NCBI GenBank assembly: GCA_045660865.1
Contig: JAZREP010000019.1
Location: 1 to 64,000 of the forward strand
From: CAZRRV01 sp045660865
GTDB taxonomy: Bacteria; Bacillota; Clostridia; Oscillospirales; Acutalibacteraceae
Direction: 5' to 3'
DNA length: 64,000 nucleotides
Part shown: positions 6,611 to 15,554 of the stretch, in pieces
Layout: each line of letters opens with the position of its first letter
How positions within the stretch are numbered: the stretch's first letter is position 1
Made by a program: the position numbers and the translations under genes
The notes under the pieces: generated by a model
Seen by the model: only the letters and a program-made list of their open reading frames with translations
Database searches by the model: none
What the model was told of the DNA's origin: nothing

Positions 6611-7421
6611 CAACTACTATACCTAAGCCGATACGATACCAGCCGAAAGCTTTGAAATCGTGCTTACGGATATAGGACATTAGGAATTTTATGGCGGCTA
6701 CCGAAACTAAGAAGGAAACAATGGTGCCAACAAGCAAAATTGCCCATTCGCCGCCCGAAATCGAGTTGCCGTCCATAAAGAATTTAAGCATTTTTATTGC
6801 GCTGCCACCGAACATGGCGGGGATTGACATAAAGAAGGAAAACTCTGCCGCCACAGTACGAGAGGCGCCCAGAATTATACCGCCCAAAATGGTAGAGCCG
6901 CTTCTTGAGGTGCCTGGCACTAATGCGAGAGTTTGGAAAACGCCCAAAAGCAAAGCGGTTTTATATGTAACCTTTTCAACCGTGTCAATTTTAGGGGTAC
7001 GGTTGCGGCTTTCAAGTATAATATACAAAACACCGTACAAAATCAAAGCCGCCGCAATAATAATTACATTAAGAGAGCCTGTGAGCATTTCATCAATCAT
7101 ATCGTCAAAGGCGATACCAATAATAGCCGCAGGCACACTTGCAACAAGCACCTTAAACCACATATCCCAGGTTTGGCGCTTTTCTGCGGAAGTCTTTTTA
7201 AGCGCAAAGGGGTTTAGCTTATTAAAGTACATTAACACAACAGCGAGTATGGCGCCGAGTTGGATTACAACAAAAAACATTTCCTTAAAAGCATCGGATG
7301 TTTTAAGCTTTATTAACTCATCCACCAAAATCATATGCCCTGTACTGCTAATGGGCAACCATTCGGTTATACCCTCAACAATGCCGAGAACTATTGATTT
7401 TAATATTTCTATAAATAACAT
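6579..7421 (-). CDS. uppP: Undecaprenyl-diphosphate phosphatase
   Basis: About 280 residues, the usual UppP/BacA length, strongly hydrophobic with around eight TM helices. The two active-site signatures are present: EGITEWLPISSTGH near the N-terminus and VPGTSRSGSTI near residue 170. It removes a phosphate from C55-PP at the outer membrane face, recycling the lipid carrier for peptidoglycan synthesis and giving bacitracin tolerance. The ATG at 7421 is preferred (GGGTGA 7 bases upstream); the frame could also open at a GTG 9 bases earlier. It converges on, and overlaps, the ABC ATPase gene. Confidence 0.92.
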   Translation of the reverse strand: MLFIEILKSIVLGIVEGITEWLPISSTGHMILVDELIKLKTSDAFKEMFFVVIQLGAILAVVLMYFNKLNPFALKKTSAEKRQTWDMWFKVLVASVPAAIIGIAFDDMIDEMLTGSLNVIIIAAALILYGVLYIILESRNRTPKIDTVEKVTYKTALLLGVFQTLALVPGTSRSGSTILGGIILGASRTVAAEFSFFMSIPAMFGGSAIKMLKFFMDGNSISGGEWAILLVGTIVSFLVSVAAIKFLMSYIRKHDFKAFGWYRIGLGIVVVIYCILKFAR

Positions 7422-7552
7422 TTTTATCACCCATCAACAATTATATATAATTTTATTCTAAAAGTAAACCTCTGTCACCAAAATAATTCTCTGTCATAAG
7501 ATACTATAGAAGTATGCAAATAACTTCAAAAATAGAAATAGGAGGATTGTTT

Positions 7553-8368
7553 ATGGCAGACATAAGAGCAAATTGCCCGGCTCCATCAGGTGATTTCAAA
7601 GAAGCCGTATGCATAGATGCCGGCCGTGTATTTGACAGCTGTTGTGACCGTGATTGTCTTGAAGATTTAAGAGTTTATTTTAGCTGTGGCAATCAGGAAA
7701 TCGTATCAAAGGCGCAGAGTGTACGTGTCCGCTCAGCAGAAGTCATCAATGTACTTATTGATGTTGAGCCTGTATCTTTTAACCGTGGTTTCTACTCATG
7801 CGACCTCACATTTTTCTTCTTGATTGAGCTTGATGTCTTTACAGCGCCCCACGCTTTGCCGACCGCTGTAAAGGGCGTTTCGTTCTATCAAAAGAAGGTT
7901 ATACTCTATGGTAGTGAGGGTAATGTTCGCAGTTTTTCCAACGATTACACAGTCGAGGACGAAATGGACCCGCAAATCCGTTCCAACGGAAACTCACCCC
8001 GCTGTACTGTACAATGCGTTGACCCCATTGCTCTTTCGGCTAAGGTTTGCGAGGTTAAACCCTGCTGTGAGAGTATAAGATGCGTACCGTCCTGCATTTG
8101 CGATTGCCTCGGCGGCGCAATTGAAACGGGACTTTCAAACGGAAGCAACACAGTTTATGTGACTCTCGGTTTATTCACCATCATTCAGTTGATTAGAAAT
8201 GTCCAAATGCTCGTACCTGTTTATGATTTCTGTATACCCGAAAAGCAATGCAGTGATTCTACAAGCGAGCCTTGTGATATTTTCCGTAATATCAGCTTCC
8301 CGATTGATGAATTTTTCCCGCCCCGCCCCTGCAACATTGACGACTGCGGCTGCGGTTGCGAGCACTAA
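7553..8368 (+). CDS. Conserved cysteine-rich Clostridial protein, function unknown
   Basis: 271 residues with about 23 cysteines. The start at 7553 has a perfect AGGAGG 7 bases upstream. The N-terminal block EAVCIDAGRVFDSCCDRDC followed by LEDLRVYF, and the VEPVSFNRGFYSCDLTFFF block, are ones I recall from uncharacterised proteins of spore-forming Clostridia. The C-terminal half has paired Cys (CCESIRC, CICDCL) and ends in CGCGCEH. There is no signal peptide and no clear TM segment. A structural or spore-associated, possibly metal- or disulphide-crosslinked protein is plausible, but that is inference from composition. It is a single-gene unit with its own terminator. Confidence 0.7.
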   Translation: MADIRANCPAPSGDFKEAVCIDAGRVFDSCCDRDCLEDLRVYFSCGNQEIVSKAQSVRVRSAEVINVLIDVEPVSFNRGFYSCDLTFFFLIELDVFTAPHALPTAVKGVSFYQKKVILYGSEGNVRSFSNDYTVEDEMDPQIRSNGNSPRCTVQCVDPIALSAKVCEVKPCCESIRCVPSCICDCLGGAIETGLSNGSNTVYVTLGLFTIIQLIRNVQMLVPVYDFCIPEKQCSDSTSEPCDIFRNISFPIDEFFPPRPCNIDDCGCGCEH

Positions 8369-8372
8369 AAAC

Positions 8373-8404
8373 AAAAAGCACTCAACTCTCGTTGAGTGCT
8401 TTTT
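8373..8404. terminator. Bidirectional terminator between the Cys-rich gene and gpsA
   Basis: Stem AAAAAGCACTCAAC / GTTGAGTGCTTTTT with loop TCTC. T-runs on both sides fit the two converging genes. Confidence 0.85.
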
Positions 8405-8413
8405 TAAATTTCC

Positions 8414-9394
8414 TTACCATTCCTCGCCCACTTCACGATGCATAAGGCGCTCTAAAGATTCCTCTACGTTTCCGTCCTTATACAGCACACGGTAACATTC
8501 CGTTATTATGGGCATTGATATATTAAATTCCTTTGCAAGCGCATAAGCGGTTTCGGTGGCAAAATAGCCCTCAACGGTACCGACAATCTCAAGCGCTTTT
8601 TTAACCGAGACGCCACGGCCTACCAAATCGCCGAAGCGGTGATTACGGCTGTGCTCAGAGGTGCAGGTTACAACCAAATCACCGAGACCCGTAAGACCCA
8701 TAAAGGTTGTATCCTTACCGCCCATAGCCTTGCCGAGCCGTGACATTTCTATAATACCACGGGATATTAAAGCCGCTTTTGTGTTATCTCCCAATCTTAA
8801 ACCGTCCAAAAAGCCTGCGGCAACCGCAATAACATTTTTTAGCGCACCGCCAAGCTCAACGCCTATTAAATCTTCATTGGTATATATACGCAAAAAAGAG
8901 CTGTTAAGCTGTTCTTGTACAAATTTGGCTGCTTCAAAATCAAGGCTTGCTACTGCAACGGTTGTCGGTATTCTGCGGGCAACCTCCTCAGCATGCGAGG
9001 GACCCGAAAGCACAACTATTTTACGGCCGGGCAGTTCCTCGGCTATTACCTGTGAAAGGCGAAGGTTTGTGCCGTTTTCAATTCCTTTTGCAACGTTTAC
9101 TACTATTTTGCAGTCAATGTTTTTTAATTTTGCAGCTGTGCTGCGAATAACGGTTGACGGCACCGCCAAAATCACAATGTCTGAGCCGTTTGCCTTTTGC
9201 AAATCGGTAGTAATAACAATGTCCCTAGGAATAACTGTGCCGGGCAATAGTTTTTTATGCTCCCTATCACGACAAATTGCTTCCGCCTCATAGTCAAAAG
9301 GTGTCCAGACAGTTACGTCGTGATTGTTATGACGAGCGGAAAGCGCAAGGGCTAACCCCCAGCCGCCTGAGCCTAATACTGTAACTTTGCTCAT
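8414..9394 (-). CDS. gpsA: NAD(P)H-dependent glycerol-3-phosphate dehydrogenase
   Basis: 326 residues, normal length. Rossmann motif VLGSGGWGLALA at the N-terminus, LSGPSHAEEVA in the middle, and the catalytic-Lys segment GGALKNVIAVAAG, followed by GLTGLGDLVVTC. The enzyme makes sn-glycerol-3-phosphate from dihydroxyacetone phosphate for phospholipid synthesis. Its start overlaps the plsY stop by 4 bases (ATGA), so the two are translationally coupled. It is the last gene of the DUF512-der-plsY-gpsA operon. Confidence 0.95.
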   Translation of the reverse strand: MSKVTVLGSGGWGLALALSARHNNHDVTVWTPFDYEAEAICRDREHKKLLPGTVIPRDIVITTDLQKANGSDIVILAVPSTVIRSTAAKLKNIDCKIVVNVAKGIENGTNLRLSQVIAEELPGRKIVVLSGPSHAEEVARRIPTTVAVASLDFEAAKFVQEQLNSSFLRIYTNEDLIGVELGGALKNVIAVAAGFLDGLRLGDNTKAALISRGIIEMSRLGKAMGGKDTTFMGLTGLGDLVVTCTSEHSRNHRFGDLVGRGVSVKKALEIVGTVEGYFATETAYALAKEFNISMPIITECYRVLYKDGNVEESLERLMHREVGEEW

Positions 9395-10050
9395 TTTACT
9401 TTATCCTTTTTTATTACCAGTTTTTTCTCCTCGCCCTTTATTAAGCGAACTATATTATCCTTATGCTTTATTATAACAATCAATGCAATAGCGCTTGTCA
9501 GCAAGGTTGCTATTATGCGGTATTCCGGTGCAACAGTAAAATATTCAACAACAGGACCTACTACCATTGCTGTAATTGAGCTTGCTGAAATAATGCGGGT
9601 AAATAAAAAGACAATCAAAAATGCCGAAAGGCAAATTACAAGCACCTTCCAGTTGCATACAGCAAAAATTCCTGCGGTACAAGCCACCGCCTTACCGCCG
9701 CGGAACTGAAAGAACAGCGGGAATATATGACCTATTTGACAGAATATGCCGCAAAACAGTGCGCCATAAATTGCAAGTGTATTTTCTACCCCTGCCATTT
9801 CAGCCAAAGTGCCGAAAATTAAATACTTACCGATTAAACAGGCGGCAGATGCCTTTAAAGCATCAAACACAAAGGTAAGTAGCCCAGGGCCGAAGCCTGC
9901 CGAACGCATTACATTGGTCATTCCGGCATTGCCGCTGCCAATATCACGAACGTCACGCTTTATAAAATGGCGAGTAAAGATAACCGCAAAGCTAACACTA
10001 CCCAACAGATAGCTTACAATTGCCGCTAAAAGAAATAAAACTACTAACAT
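9391..10050 (-). CDS. plsY: Glycerol-3-phosphate acyltransferase PlsY
   Basis: 219 residues with about five TM helices. The PlsY motifs are visible: SVSFAVIFTR near the N-terminus, GSGNAGMTNVMR, GHIFPLFFQFRGGKAVA and a late LIVIIKHKDNIVRL. It transfers acyl groups from acyl-phosphate to glycerol-3-phosphate, the first step of phosphatidate synthesis, using the product of the next gene (gpsA). The start is 1 base after the der stop, and its ribosome binding site (GAAGGG) lies in the end of der. Confidence 0.95.
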   Translation of the reverse strand: MLVVLFLLAAIVSYLLGSVSFAVIFTRHFIKRDVRDIGSGNAGMTNVMRSAGFGPGLLTFVFDALKASAACLIGKYLIFGTLAEMAGVENTLAIYGALFCGIFCQIGHIFPLFFQFRGGKAVACTAGIFAVCNWKVLVICLSAFLIVFLFTRIISASSITAMVVGPVVEYFTVAPEYRIIATLLTSAIALIVIIKHKDNIVRLIKGEEKKLVIKKDKVK

Positions 10051-10051
10051 A

Positions 10052-11383
10052 TTAGCCCTTCTTTCCGTCCGAGCGCTCCCTAACTATGAATTTTACAGGA
10101 GTGCCCTCCAGCCCGAACACCGAGCGTATCTGATTTTCCAAATATCTCTGATATGAAAAGTGAAACAACTCTGCATTATTGCAGAAGCAGACAAATGCAG
10201 GCGGCTTTGTAGATGCCTGCGTAATATAATAAATTTTTAACCGCTTACCCTTATCTGTCGGCGGTTGTACACGAGCCGTTGCGTCTGCCAGAATATTGTT
10301 TAACATTCCGGTAGAAATACGCATGGTATTTTGCTGGTAGACATATTGAATAAGCTCAAACAAACGGTCTACCCTTTGACCTGTTTTAGCCGAAATAAAG
10401 ACAATGGGTGCATAAGGCATAAAGGAAAAGTCTTTCATAAGGTCTTTACGGAAGCTATCCATCGTGCGACCGTCTTTTTCGACTAAGTCCCATTTATTTA
10501 CGGCAATTACTACAGCCTTTCCGCCCTCAAGCGCTAAGCCTGCAACCTTTGAATCCTGCTCGGTAAAGCCTTCGGTTGCGTCAATCATAATAACACAGAC
10601 ATCAGCACGCTCTACCGCCATTTTTGCACGCATTACGCTGTATTTTTCAATACTGTCATGCACCTTTGCTTTGCGGCGGATACCTGCAGTATCAATAAAG
10701 TTATACTTAACTTCGTTTCTTGTAATAAAGGTGTCAATTGCGTCACGAGTGGTACCTGCAACGTCCGAAACAATGGTACGCTCCTCGCCTGCAATAAAGT
10801 TAACCAGGGAGGATTTACCTGCATTAGGCTTACCGATTACGGCAACCTGAATAACCTCTTCATCATCCTCGCCGAAGGCACCTTCCGGGATAAATTCTAT
10901 CACCCTATCAAGCAAATCGCCTGTACCGTGACCGTGCACCGAGGAAACCGCCACAGGGTCACCAAGACCTAAATTATAAAACTCATAATACTCCATTGGC
11001 AAATCACCAACGGTGTCACACTTGTTTACACATAAGACAACCGGCTTGCCGCTTTTTTGCAGCATTGCGGCAATTTCCTTGTCGGCTGCTGTTACGCCTG
11101 CACGCAAATCGGTCACCATTATTATAACCTCTGCGGTGTCTATGGCAAGCTGTGCCTGAGCACGCATTTTTTTGAGTATTATATCATCGGTTTTAGGCTC
11201 AATACCGCCTGTATCCACAAGCAGCATTTCGTGTCCAAGCCATTCGGCTGTACCGTAGATACGGTCACGGGTTACACCCGGTGTATCATCGACAATCGAA
11301 AGCCGTTTGCCGGTTAGCTTATTAAATAAAGTGGATTTACCCACGTTAGGTCTGCCGACTACGGCAACTACCGGTTTAGCCAT
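10052..11383 (-). CDS. der: Ribosome-assembly GTPase Der (EngA)
   Basis: 443 residues with the two tandem GTPase domains that define Der. The first has GRPNVGKST (about 10-18), DTPGVTRD and NKCD; the second has GKPNAGKSS, DVAGTTRD, DTAGIRRK and NKWDL. A C-terminal KH-like domain follows (PPAFVCFCNNAELFHFSYQR). Der acts in 50S subunit maturation. It sits between the DUF512 gene (5-base gap) and plsY, an order common in Clostridia. Confidence 0.97.
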   Translation of the reverse strand: MAKPVVAVVGRPNVGKSTLFNKLTGKRLSIVDDTPGVTRDRIYGTAEWLGHEMLLVDTGGIEPKTDDIILKKMRAQAQLAIDTAEVIIMVTDLRAGVTAADKEIAAMLQKSGKPVVLCVNKCDTVGDLPMEYYEFYNLGLGDPVAVSSVHGHGTGDLLDRVIEFIPEGAFGEDDEEVIQVAVIGKPNAGKSSLVNFIAGEERTIVSDVAGTTRDAIDTFITRNEVKYNFIDTAGIRRKAKVHDSIEKYSVMRAKMAVERADVCVIMIDATEGFTEQDSKVAGLALEGGKAVVIAVNKWDLVEKDGRTMDSFRKDLMKDFSFMPYAPIVFISAKTGQRVDRLFELIQYVYQQNTMRISTGMLNNILADATARVQPPTDKGKRLKIYYITQASTKPPAFVCFCNNAELFHFSYQRYLENQIRSVFGLEGTPVKFIVRERSDGKKG

Positions 11384-11387
11384 GTTT

Positions 11388-12692
11388 TCATCCTTTCAGA
11401 GCTTTTATCAGCTCGTTTCCGTCATTTTCTATTGGGATACAGGGCAGTCCCAGTTCCCGCTGTAAATCTTCCACCGAAACATCGTCTAAGAATACATCTC
11501 TCTCGCTTCTTAACATAGTTGCGGGAAAGAGTAATGCGTCCCCTAAATCCTTGCCCTTTAACTGGCGCAGTATATCGCCGCCTGTTACAAGGCCGGATAC
11601 CGTAATTTTGTGGCCGAAAAAGTCATTAACAATAGGGTATACTTTACATTCAAAGTGTTTAAAGCGCTTATTGCAAGCATCAGCTATCTCATTCATTAAG
11701 GGCGCCGCCGCAACACCTGTTGCAATACTTACCCTGCGCTGTTTTTTAAAGAACCTGTGACCTGCTTTTTTGAGCGCATCGGTGCTTTCTTTTAAAAGCA
11801 ATGACCAGAGTCCCACTCCGTTTTCAAGCTGAGCAAAGTCTTCATAAAACTCTGCCGACGGCAGCGGTTGCCCAGCCAACAGATAAAATTCATCTGCCGC
11901 AAAGACCCTTCTTGCTCCACACTCATTATAAGATAGATTGGCAAATTCTTCAATAATTTTAAGCGTATTTTTTGCAGTTTTTTTGTTATAGGGTTTAAGC
12001 TCGGCTAAGCCTTCACGATGGTCGGTAAGACCTACCGGCACAGCGGCGATACACTGCACCGCATTAAGAGATAAAAGGTCTTTTAAAGTGCGGCGCAAAG
12101 CCTTTCCGTCATTAACACCCGGCACTAACACGAGTTGGCAGTTTAATTTTATACCACCTTCGGCTAACCGATACAATATATCAAGCGCTTTTCCTGCGTT
12201 TTTGTTTTTCATCATACTAACACGCAGTTCAGGGTCGGTAGTATGCACCGAAATATTGATGGGACTTATATGCATTTTTAAAATGCGCTCTACCTCATGC
12301 TCGGTTATATTTGTCAGTGTAATATAATTGCCGAACAAAAACGAAAGCCTGGAGTCATCATCCTTAAAATACAGACTATCACGCATACCGTGAGGTAATT
12401 GGTCGATAAAGCAAAAAATACATTTATTTTTACAAGCGTGCTGCTTGTCCATTAAATAGGTATCAAAACTTAAACCGAAATCTTTGTCTGACGGTTTGTC
12501 TAACTTAACTGTATAGGCTTTTCCTGCATTATCAAGTAAGGAAAGCTCCGCTTCCTGCTCACTTTCCATAAACCGATAATCCAGAACATCCATAATTTTT
12601 TGTCCGTTAATAGATATAAGCGTATCTCCGCTTTTTATGCCGGCATTTTCCGCCGGTGAAGCAGGTATTACCGCCTTAATAATTACTGACAT
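11388..12692 (-). CDS. PDZ + radical-SAM-like + DUF512 protein
   Basis: About 434 residues. An N-terminal PDZ-like domain (ASPAENAGIKSGDTLISING) is followed by CKNKCIFCFIDQLP, a CxxxCxxC iron-sulfur cluster motif as in radical SAM enzymes, then the DUF512 domain. The family is conserved in Clostridia and cyanobacteria next to der; its reaction is unknown, with a role in ribosome or membrane biogenesis sometimes suggested from context. ATG at 12692 is chosen because AAGGAG sits 6 bases before it; an upstream TTG in frame lies before that ribosome binding site. It is the first gene of the der-plsY-gpsA operon. Confidence 0.9.
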   Translation of the reverse strand: MSVIIKAVIPASPAENAGIKSGDTLISINGQKIMDVLDYRFMESEQEAELSLLDNAGKAYTVKLDKPSDKDFGLSFDTYLMDKQHACKNKCIFCFIDQLPHGMRDSLYFKDDDSRLSFLFGNYITLTNITEHEVERILKMHISPINISVHTTDPELRVSMMKNKNAGKALDILYRLAEGGIKLNCQLVLVPGVNDGKALRRTLKDLLSLNAVQCIAAVPVGLTDHREGLAELKPYNKKTAKNTLKIIEEFANLSYNECGARRVFAADEFYLLAGQPLPSAEFYEDFAQLENGVGLWSLLLKESTDALKKAGHRFFKKQRRVSIATGVAAAPLMNEIADACNKRFKHFECKVYPIVNDFFGHKITVSGLVTGGDILRQLKGKDLGDALLFPATMLRSERDVFLDDVSVEDLQRELGLPCIPIENDGNELIKALKG

Positions 12693-12789
12693 AATAAACT
12701 CCTTAGCCAAAGCATTTAAACTTGAACCAGCCTTAAAGGGCAGGTTTTAGGCACCTTTTGGCTCATTGTTACACATAGGCTTATAGAAA

Positions 12790-12817
12790 AATAGCGAGAG
12801 CCACGGCTCTCGCTATT
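12790..12817 (-). terminator. Rho-independent terminator after rpmF
   Basis: Stem AATAGCGAGAGC / GCTCTCGCTATT with a 4-base loop. In the minus direction a TTTTTC run follows. It separates the DUF177-rpmF unit from the DUF512 operon. Confidence 0.85.
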
Positions 12818-12827
12818 CCTTGAAAGA

Positions 12828-13010
12828 CTAGTCCTCAACCTTAACAACTTCGCGTCCGTTGTAGTAGCCGCAAGCCGCACAAACTCTATGAGGGCGCTTA
12901 TATTCGCCACAACGAGAGCATTTTACCAGCGCGGGTGCTTCCATTTTCCAAACGTTGGAGCGACGCTTATTCTTTCTTGCTTTTGATGTTTTTCTCTTTG
13001 GTACTGCCAT
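12828..13010 (-). CDS. rpmF: 50S ribosomal protein L32
   Basis: 60 residues, full length. The N-terminus AVPKRKTSKARKNKRRS is diagnostic for L32, and the four zinc-ribbon cysteines are in KCSRCGEYKRPHRVCAACG. This is the zinc-binding (C+) form of L32. AGGAGGTG is 7 bases upstream. It follows the DUF177 gene, the usual arrangement. Confidence 0.98.
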   Translation of the reverse strand: MAVPKRKTSKARKNKRRSNVWKMEAPALVKCSRCGEYKRPHRVCAACGYYNGREVVKVED

Positions 13011-13045
13011 TTCAGCACCTCCTTACAAATTTTCGGCTCATTGAG

Positions 13046-13540
13046 TTATTCTAACAGAGATTTAAGTGCTTCCAGCCTTGGGTCAATTTCGGTTTTAGGG
13101 CAATCGCAATCACCCTCATTCAAATTAGCACCGCATTTTGCACACAAGCCCTTACAGTCTTCCTTGCATAAATGCTTGGTAGGTAACCGCAAGATAACCT
13201 CAGTGTAGCACAGCTCTTTTAAGTCCAGCACCATATCCGATAACAAAATATATTCCTCATTATCGTCATTTTCCAGCTTGGACACAAGCGTGCGGCTAAT
13301 GTCAACCGTAATAACCTCTTTAGCATCCGTACCGCACCTATCACAAGGCGCCTCATAAATCACCGTACAGGTCACGCAAAGCGAAACTACGCCGGCACGG
13401 TTAAAAACCTTACCGCTGACCTTAACAGGCTGACTTAACGGATGTAGGTCAAACACCTCAACATCGCTGAAATCAAATTCTGTTTCGAGCTCTTGGCTCT
13501 GCCCCTCATTCACAAAGATAGATTTTAAATCCAGAACCAT
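13046..13540 (-). CDS. DUF177 (YceD-type) protein
   Basis: 164 residues. Family features are a CDRCG motif near residue 70, a DMVLDLKELCYTEVIL helix and the C-terminal zinc-knuckle-like cluster LCKEDCKGLCAKCGANLN, followed by DPRLEALKSLL. DUF177/YceD is linked to 23S rRNA maturation in E. coli and is almost always next to rpmF. A consensus promoter lies 28 bases upstream of the start, so it heads the DUF177-rpmF unit. Confidence 0.92.
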   Translation of the reverse strand: MVLDLKSIFVNEGQSQELETEFDFSDVEVFDLHPLSQPVKVSGKVFNRAGVVSLCVTCTVIYEAPCDRCGTDAKEVITVDISRTLVSKLENDDNEEYILLSDMVLDLKELCYTEVILRLPTKHLCKEDCKGLCAKCGANLNEGDCDCPKTEIDPRLEALKSLLE

Positions 13541-13567
13541 AAGCTCACCTCAATTGTCACACCGTAT

Positions 13568-13596
13568 ATTATATAATGCTAAAGCACCTTTGTCAA
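13568..13596 (-). promoter_or_regulatory. Consensus promoter of DUF177-rpmF
   Basis: Minus strand TTGACA (13596-13591), 17-base spacer, TATAAT (13573-13568). Confidence 0.85.
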
Positions 13597-13612
13597 GCAT
13601 AAATTAGCCTAA

Positions 13613-13645
13613 AAAAACAGGCTGTGTTGTTTAAACAACACAGCC
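13613..13645 (-). terminator. Rho-independent terminator after the P-loop gene
   Basis: Perfect 26-base palindrome GGCTGTGTTGTTT / AAACAACACAGCC followed on the minus strand by TGTTTTTTT. Confidence 0.9.
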
Positions 13646-13660
13646 ACTATATATAGTATT

Positions 13661-14077
13661 TTAGAACTTTTGAGCTACCTCAAATACACGAGCAGGAAGT
13701 TCCTCATCATCACAAGAAACTGTGAAAATAAACTCTACATTGGCATTTTCGGATAATTTAGCAATCTTCTCAAAGAAATCTGCTAATTTCTCATAGTCTC
13801 TGCCGCAAATACGGAGTGTTGCATCTATTAACACATCTGTAAGGTCATAGTTGCCGGCGCACAGTCCGCTTAAAAAGCCGTAAAATCCGTCATAACCGCC
13901 GACTGAATAGCTGTCAACATCAATCAATCTTGCACGGTGTGTAATATCATAGGTAAGTGTTGGGCCCTTTTCAACGCAAATAACGTTGCCCTTGGATTGC
14001 TCAACCGCATCATGAACAGCTGCGATAAGCTTCTTTGTTTTTCCCGAACCCTTGTGACCTGTGATTAATTTAATCAT
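13661..14077 (-). CDS. Small P-loop ATP-binding protein, unknown function
   Basis: 138 residues from the ATG at 14077, which has AGGAG 9 bases upstream. The N-terminus carries a Walker A motif (ITGHKGSGKTK). A possible Walker B-like stretch is LTDVLIDATL near residue 85, and the C-terminal part has a beta strand (ANVEFIFTVSCD). I recall short proteins of this type in Clostridia without an assigned role. It has its own terminator and follows pgi by 47 bases, so it may be co-transcribed with pgi. Confidence 0.65.
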   Translation of the reverse strand: MIKLITGHKGSGKTKKLIAAVHDAVEQSKGNVICVEKGPTLTYDITHRARLIDVDSYSVGGYDGFYGFLSGLCAGNYDLTDVLIDATLRICGRDYEKLADFFEKIAKLSENANVEFIFTVSCDDEELPARVFEVAQKF

Positions 14078-14133
14078 AGTATACAACTCCTTTATTTTTA
14101 CCGCCTAAAGCGGGTATTTCTAAATTATCGGCT

Positions 14134-15471
14134 TTATTTCAGCCTTGCCTCCAAAGCAGCCCTTTGTTCTTCATAACCGGGCTTGCCGAGCATTGCGAAC
14201 ATATTCTTTTTATAGCTTTCAACACCCGGTTGGTCAAACGGGTTAACACCTAAGATATAACCCGAAATTGCACAAGCCTTTTCATAGAAATAAATCAGCC
14301 TGCCTAGGTTTTCCTCATCTGCCTTGTCTACCTCAATAACGAGATTAGGCACACCGCCGTCGGTATGAGCAAGAACGGTACCCTCAAAGGCTTTGCGGTT
14401 GACAAAGGACATTCCCTTGCCTGCCAAGAAGTTCAGCCCGTCACCATTAACGGCATCCTCTTTGATTGTAATATCATCACCGCAGTCGGCAATTTGGACA
14501 ACGGTTTCAAAAAGGATTCTGCTTCCGTCTTGAATGTACTGACCCATAGAATGAAGGTCTGTACTGAATATAACAGAGGCGGGGAAAATACCCTTGTTGT
14601 CCTTACCTTCACTTTCGCCGAAAAGCTGTTTATACCATTCGTTCATCAAAGTAAAGCGAGGCTCATAAGCAACCATCAATTCAACCGATTTGCCTTTGCG
14701 ATAAAGCACATTTCTCGCAGCGGCGTAGCGGTAACAATCATTCTTTTCAATATCGCAAACGCTGTATTCCTCACGAGCTTTTGCAGCGCCTAGCATCAAT
14801 TTATCAATATCAGCACCGCTTACAGCAATCGGTAAAAGACCTACTGCGGTAAGCACGGAATAACGGCCGCCAACATCGTCAGGCACTACAAAGCTTTCCC
14901 AACCTTCGCTGTCGGCAAGCTGTTTAAGTGTGCCTTTTGCTTTATCGGTTGTGCAGTAAATGCGTTTTTTTGCTTCTTCTTTACCTACTTTATTTTCTAA
15001 ATACTCTCTAAGCACTCTAAAAGCAATTGCCGGCTCGGTAGTAGTACCCGATTTTGAAATAACATTAAGGGATACTCTCTTCCCCTCGCAAATTTTAAGG
15101 ATATCTGCAAGATAGGAACCGCTGATACTGTTGCCGACAAAGTAAATGTCAGGTGTGTTTTTAGGCATATCGTTATACAGCGGTGAATGTAAAAATTCAA
15201 TAGCTGCACGAGCGCCCAAATATGAGCCGCCAATACCGATAACAAGTAATATATCGCTGTCTGAGCAGATTTTTGCAGCCGCAGACTTAATGCGTGCAAA
15301 TTCATCTTTATCATAATCGACCGGTAAATCTACCCAGCCAAGAAAATCGTTGCCGAGCCCCGATTTTTCTGTAAGCTGTTTATGGGCTGTTTGTACCTCA
15401 GGTTCTAAGCCCTTTAAATCGTTTTCACTAAGAAAAACAGATGCATATTTTTCCTTAAATAAAATTGCCAT
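14134..15471 (-). CDS. pgi: Glucose-6-phosphate isomerase
   Basis: About 445 residues, the length of the short Firmicute Pgi. Motifs include LLVIGIGGSYLGARAA, the phosphate-binding VISKSGTTTEPA, catalytic Glu in PDDVGGRYSVLTAVG, and the C-terminal QPGVESYKKNMF with the active-site Lys. Interconverts glucose-6-phosphate and fructose-6-phosphate. ATG at 15471 follows AGAGGT by 8 bases. Flanked by short gaps; no promoter was identified with confidence. Confidence 0.96.
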   Translation of the reverse strand: MAILFKEKYASVFLSENDLKGLEPEVQTAHKQLTEKSGLGNDFLGWVDLPVDYDKDEFARIKSAAAKICSDSDILLVIGIGGSYLGARAAIEFLHSPLYNDMPKNTPDIYFVGNSISGSYLADILKICEGKRVSLNVISKSGTTTEPAIAFRVLREYLENKVGKEEAKKRIYCTTDKAKGTLKQLADSEGWESFVVPDDVGGRYSVLTAVGLLPIAVSGADIDKLMLGAAKAREEYSVCDIEKNDCYRYAAARNVLYRKGKSVELMVAYEPRFTLMNEWYKQLFGESEGKDNKGIFPASVIFSTDLHSMGQYIQDGSRILFETVVQIADCGDDITIKEDAVNGDGLNFLAGKGMSFVNRKAFEGTVLAHTDGGVPNLVIEVDKADEENLGRLIYFYEKACAISGYILGVNPFDQPGVESYKKNMFAMLGKPGYEEQRAALEARLK

Positions 15472-15554
15472 CAATTAAACCTCTTTCTTTCTTTTATTTT
15501 ACTATAAATTTGACTTTTTTTCAACAAGTATTTTTAATTTTTTGCCTTAAAAAT

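Noticed and set aside
6691..7461. Long plus-strand frame of 256 residues
   Set aside because: Exact antisense of uppP, whose motifs are unmistakable; composition is that of a reversed membrane protein.
8661..9293. Plus-strand frame of 210 residues
   Set aside because: Antisense of gpsA, no start signals.
12716..12910. Minus-strand 64-residue frame overlapping rpmF
   Set aside because: Different frame from L32 and spans its terminator; no ribosome binding site.
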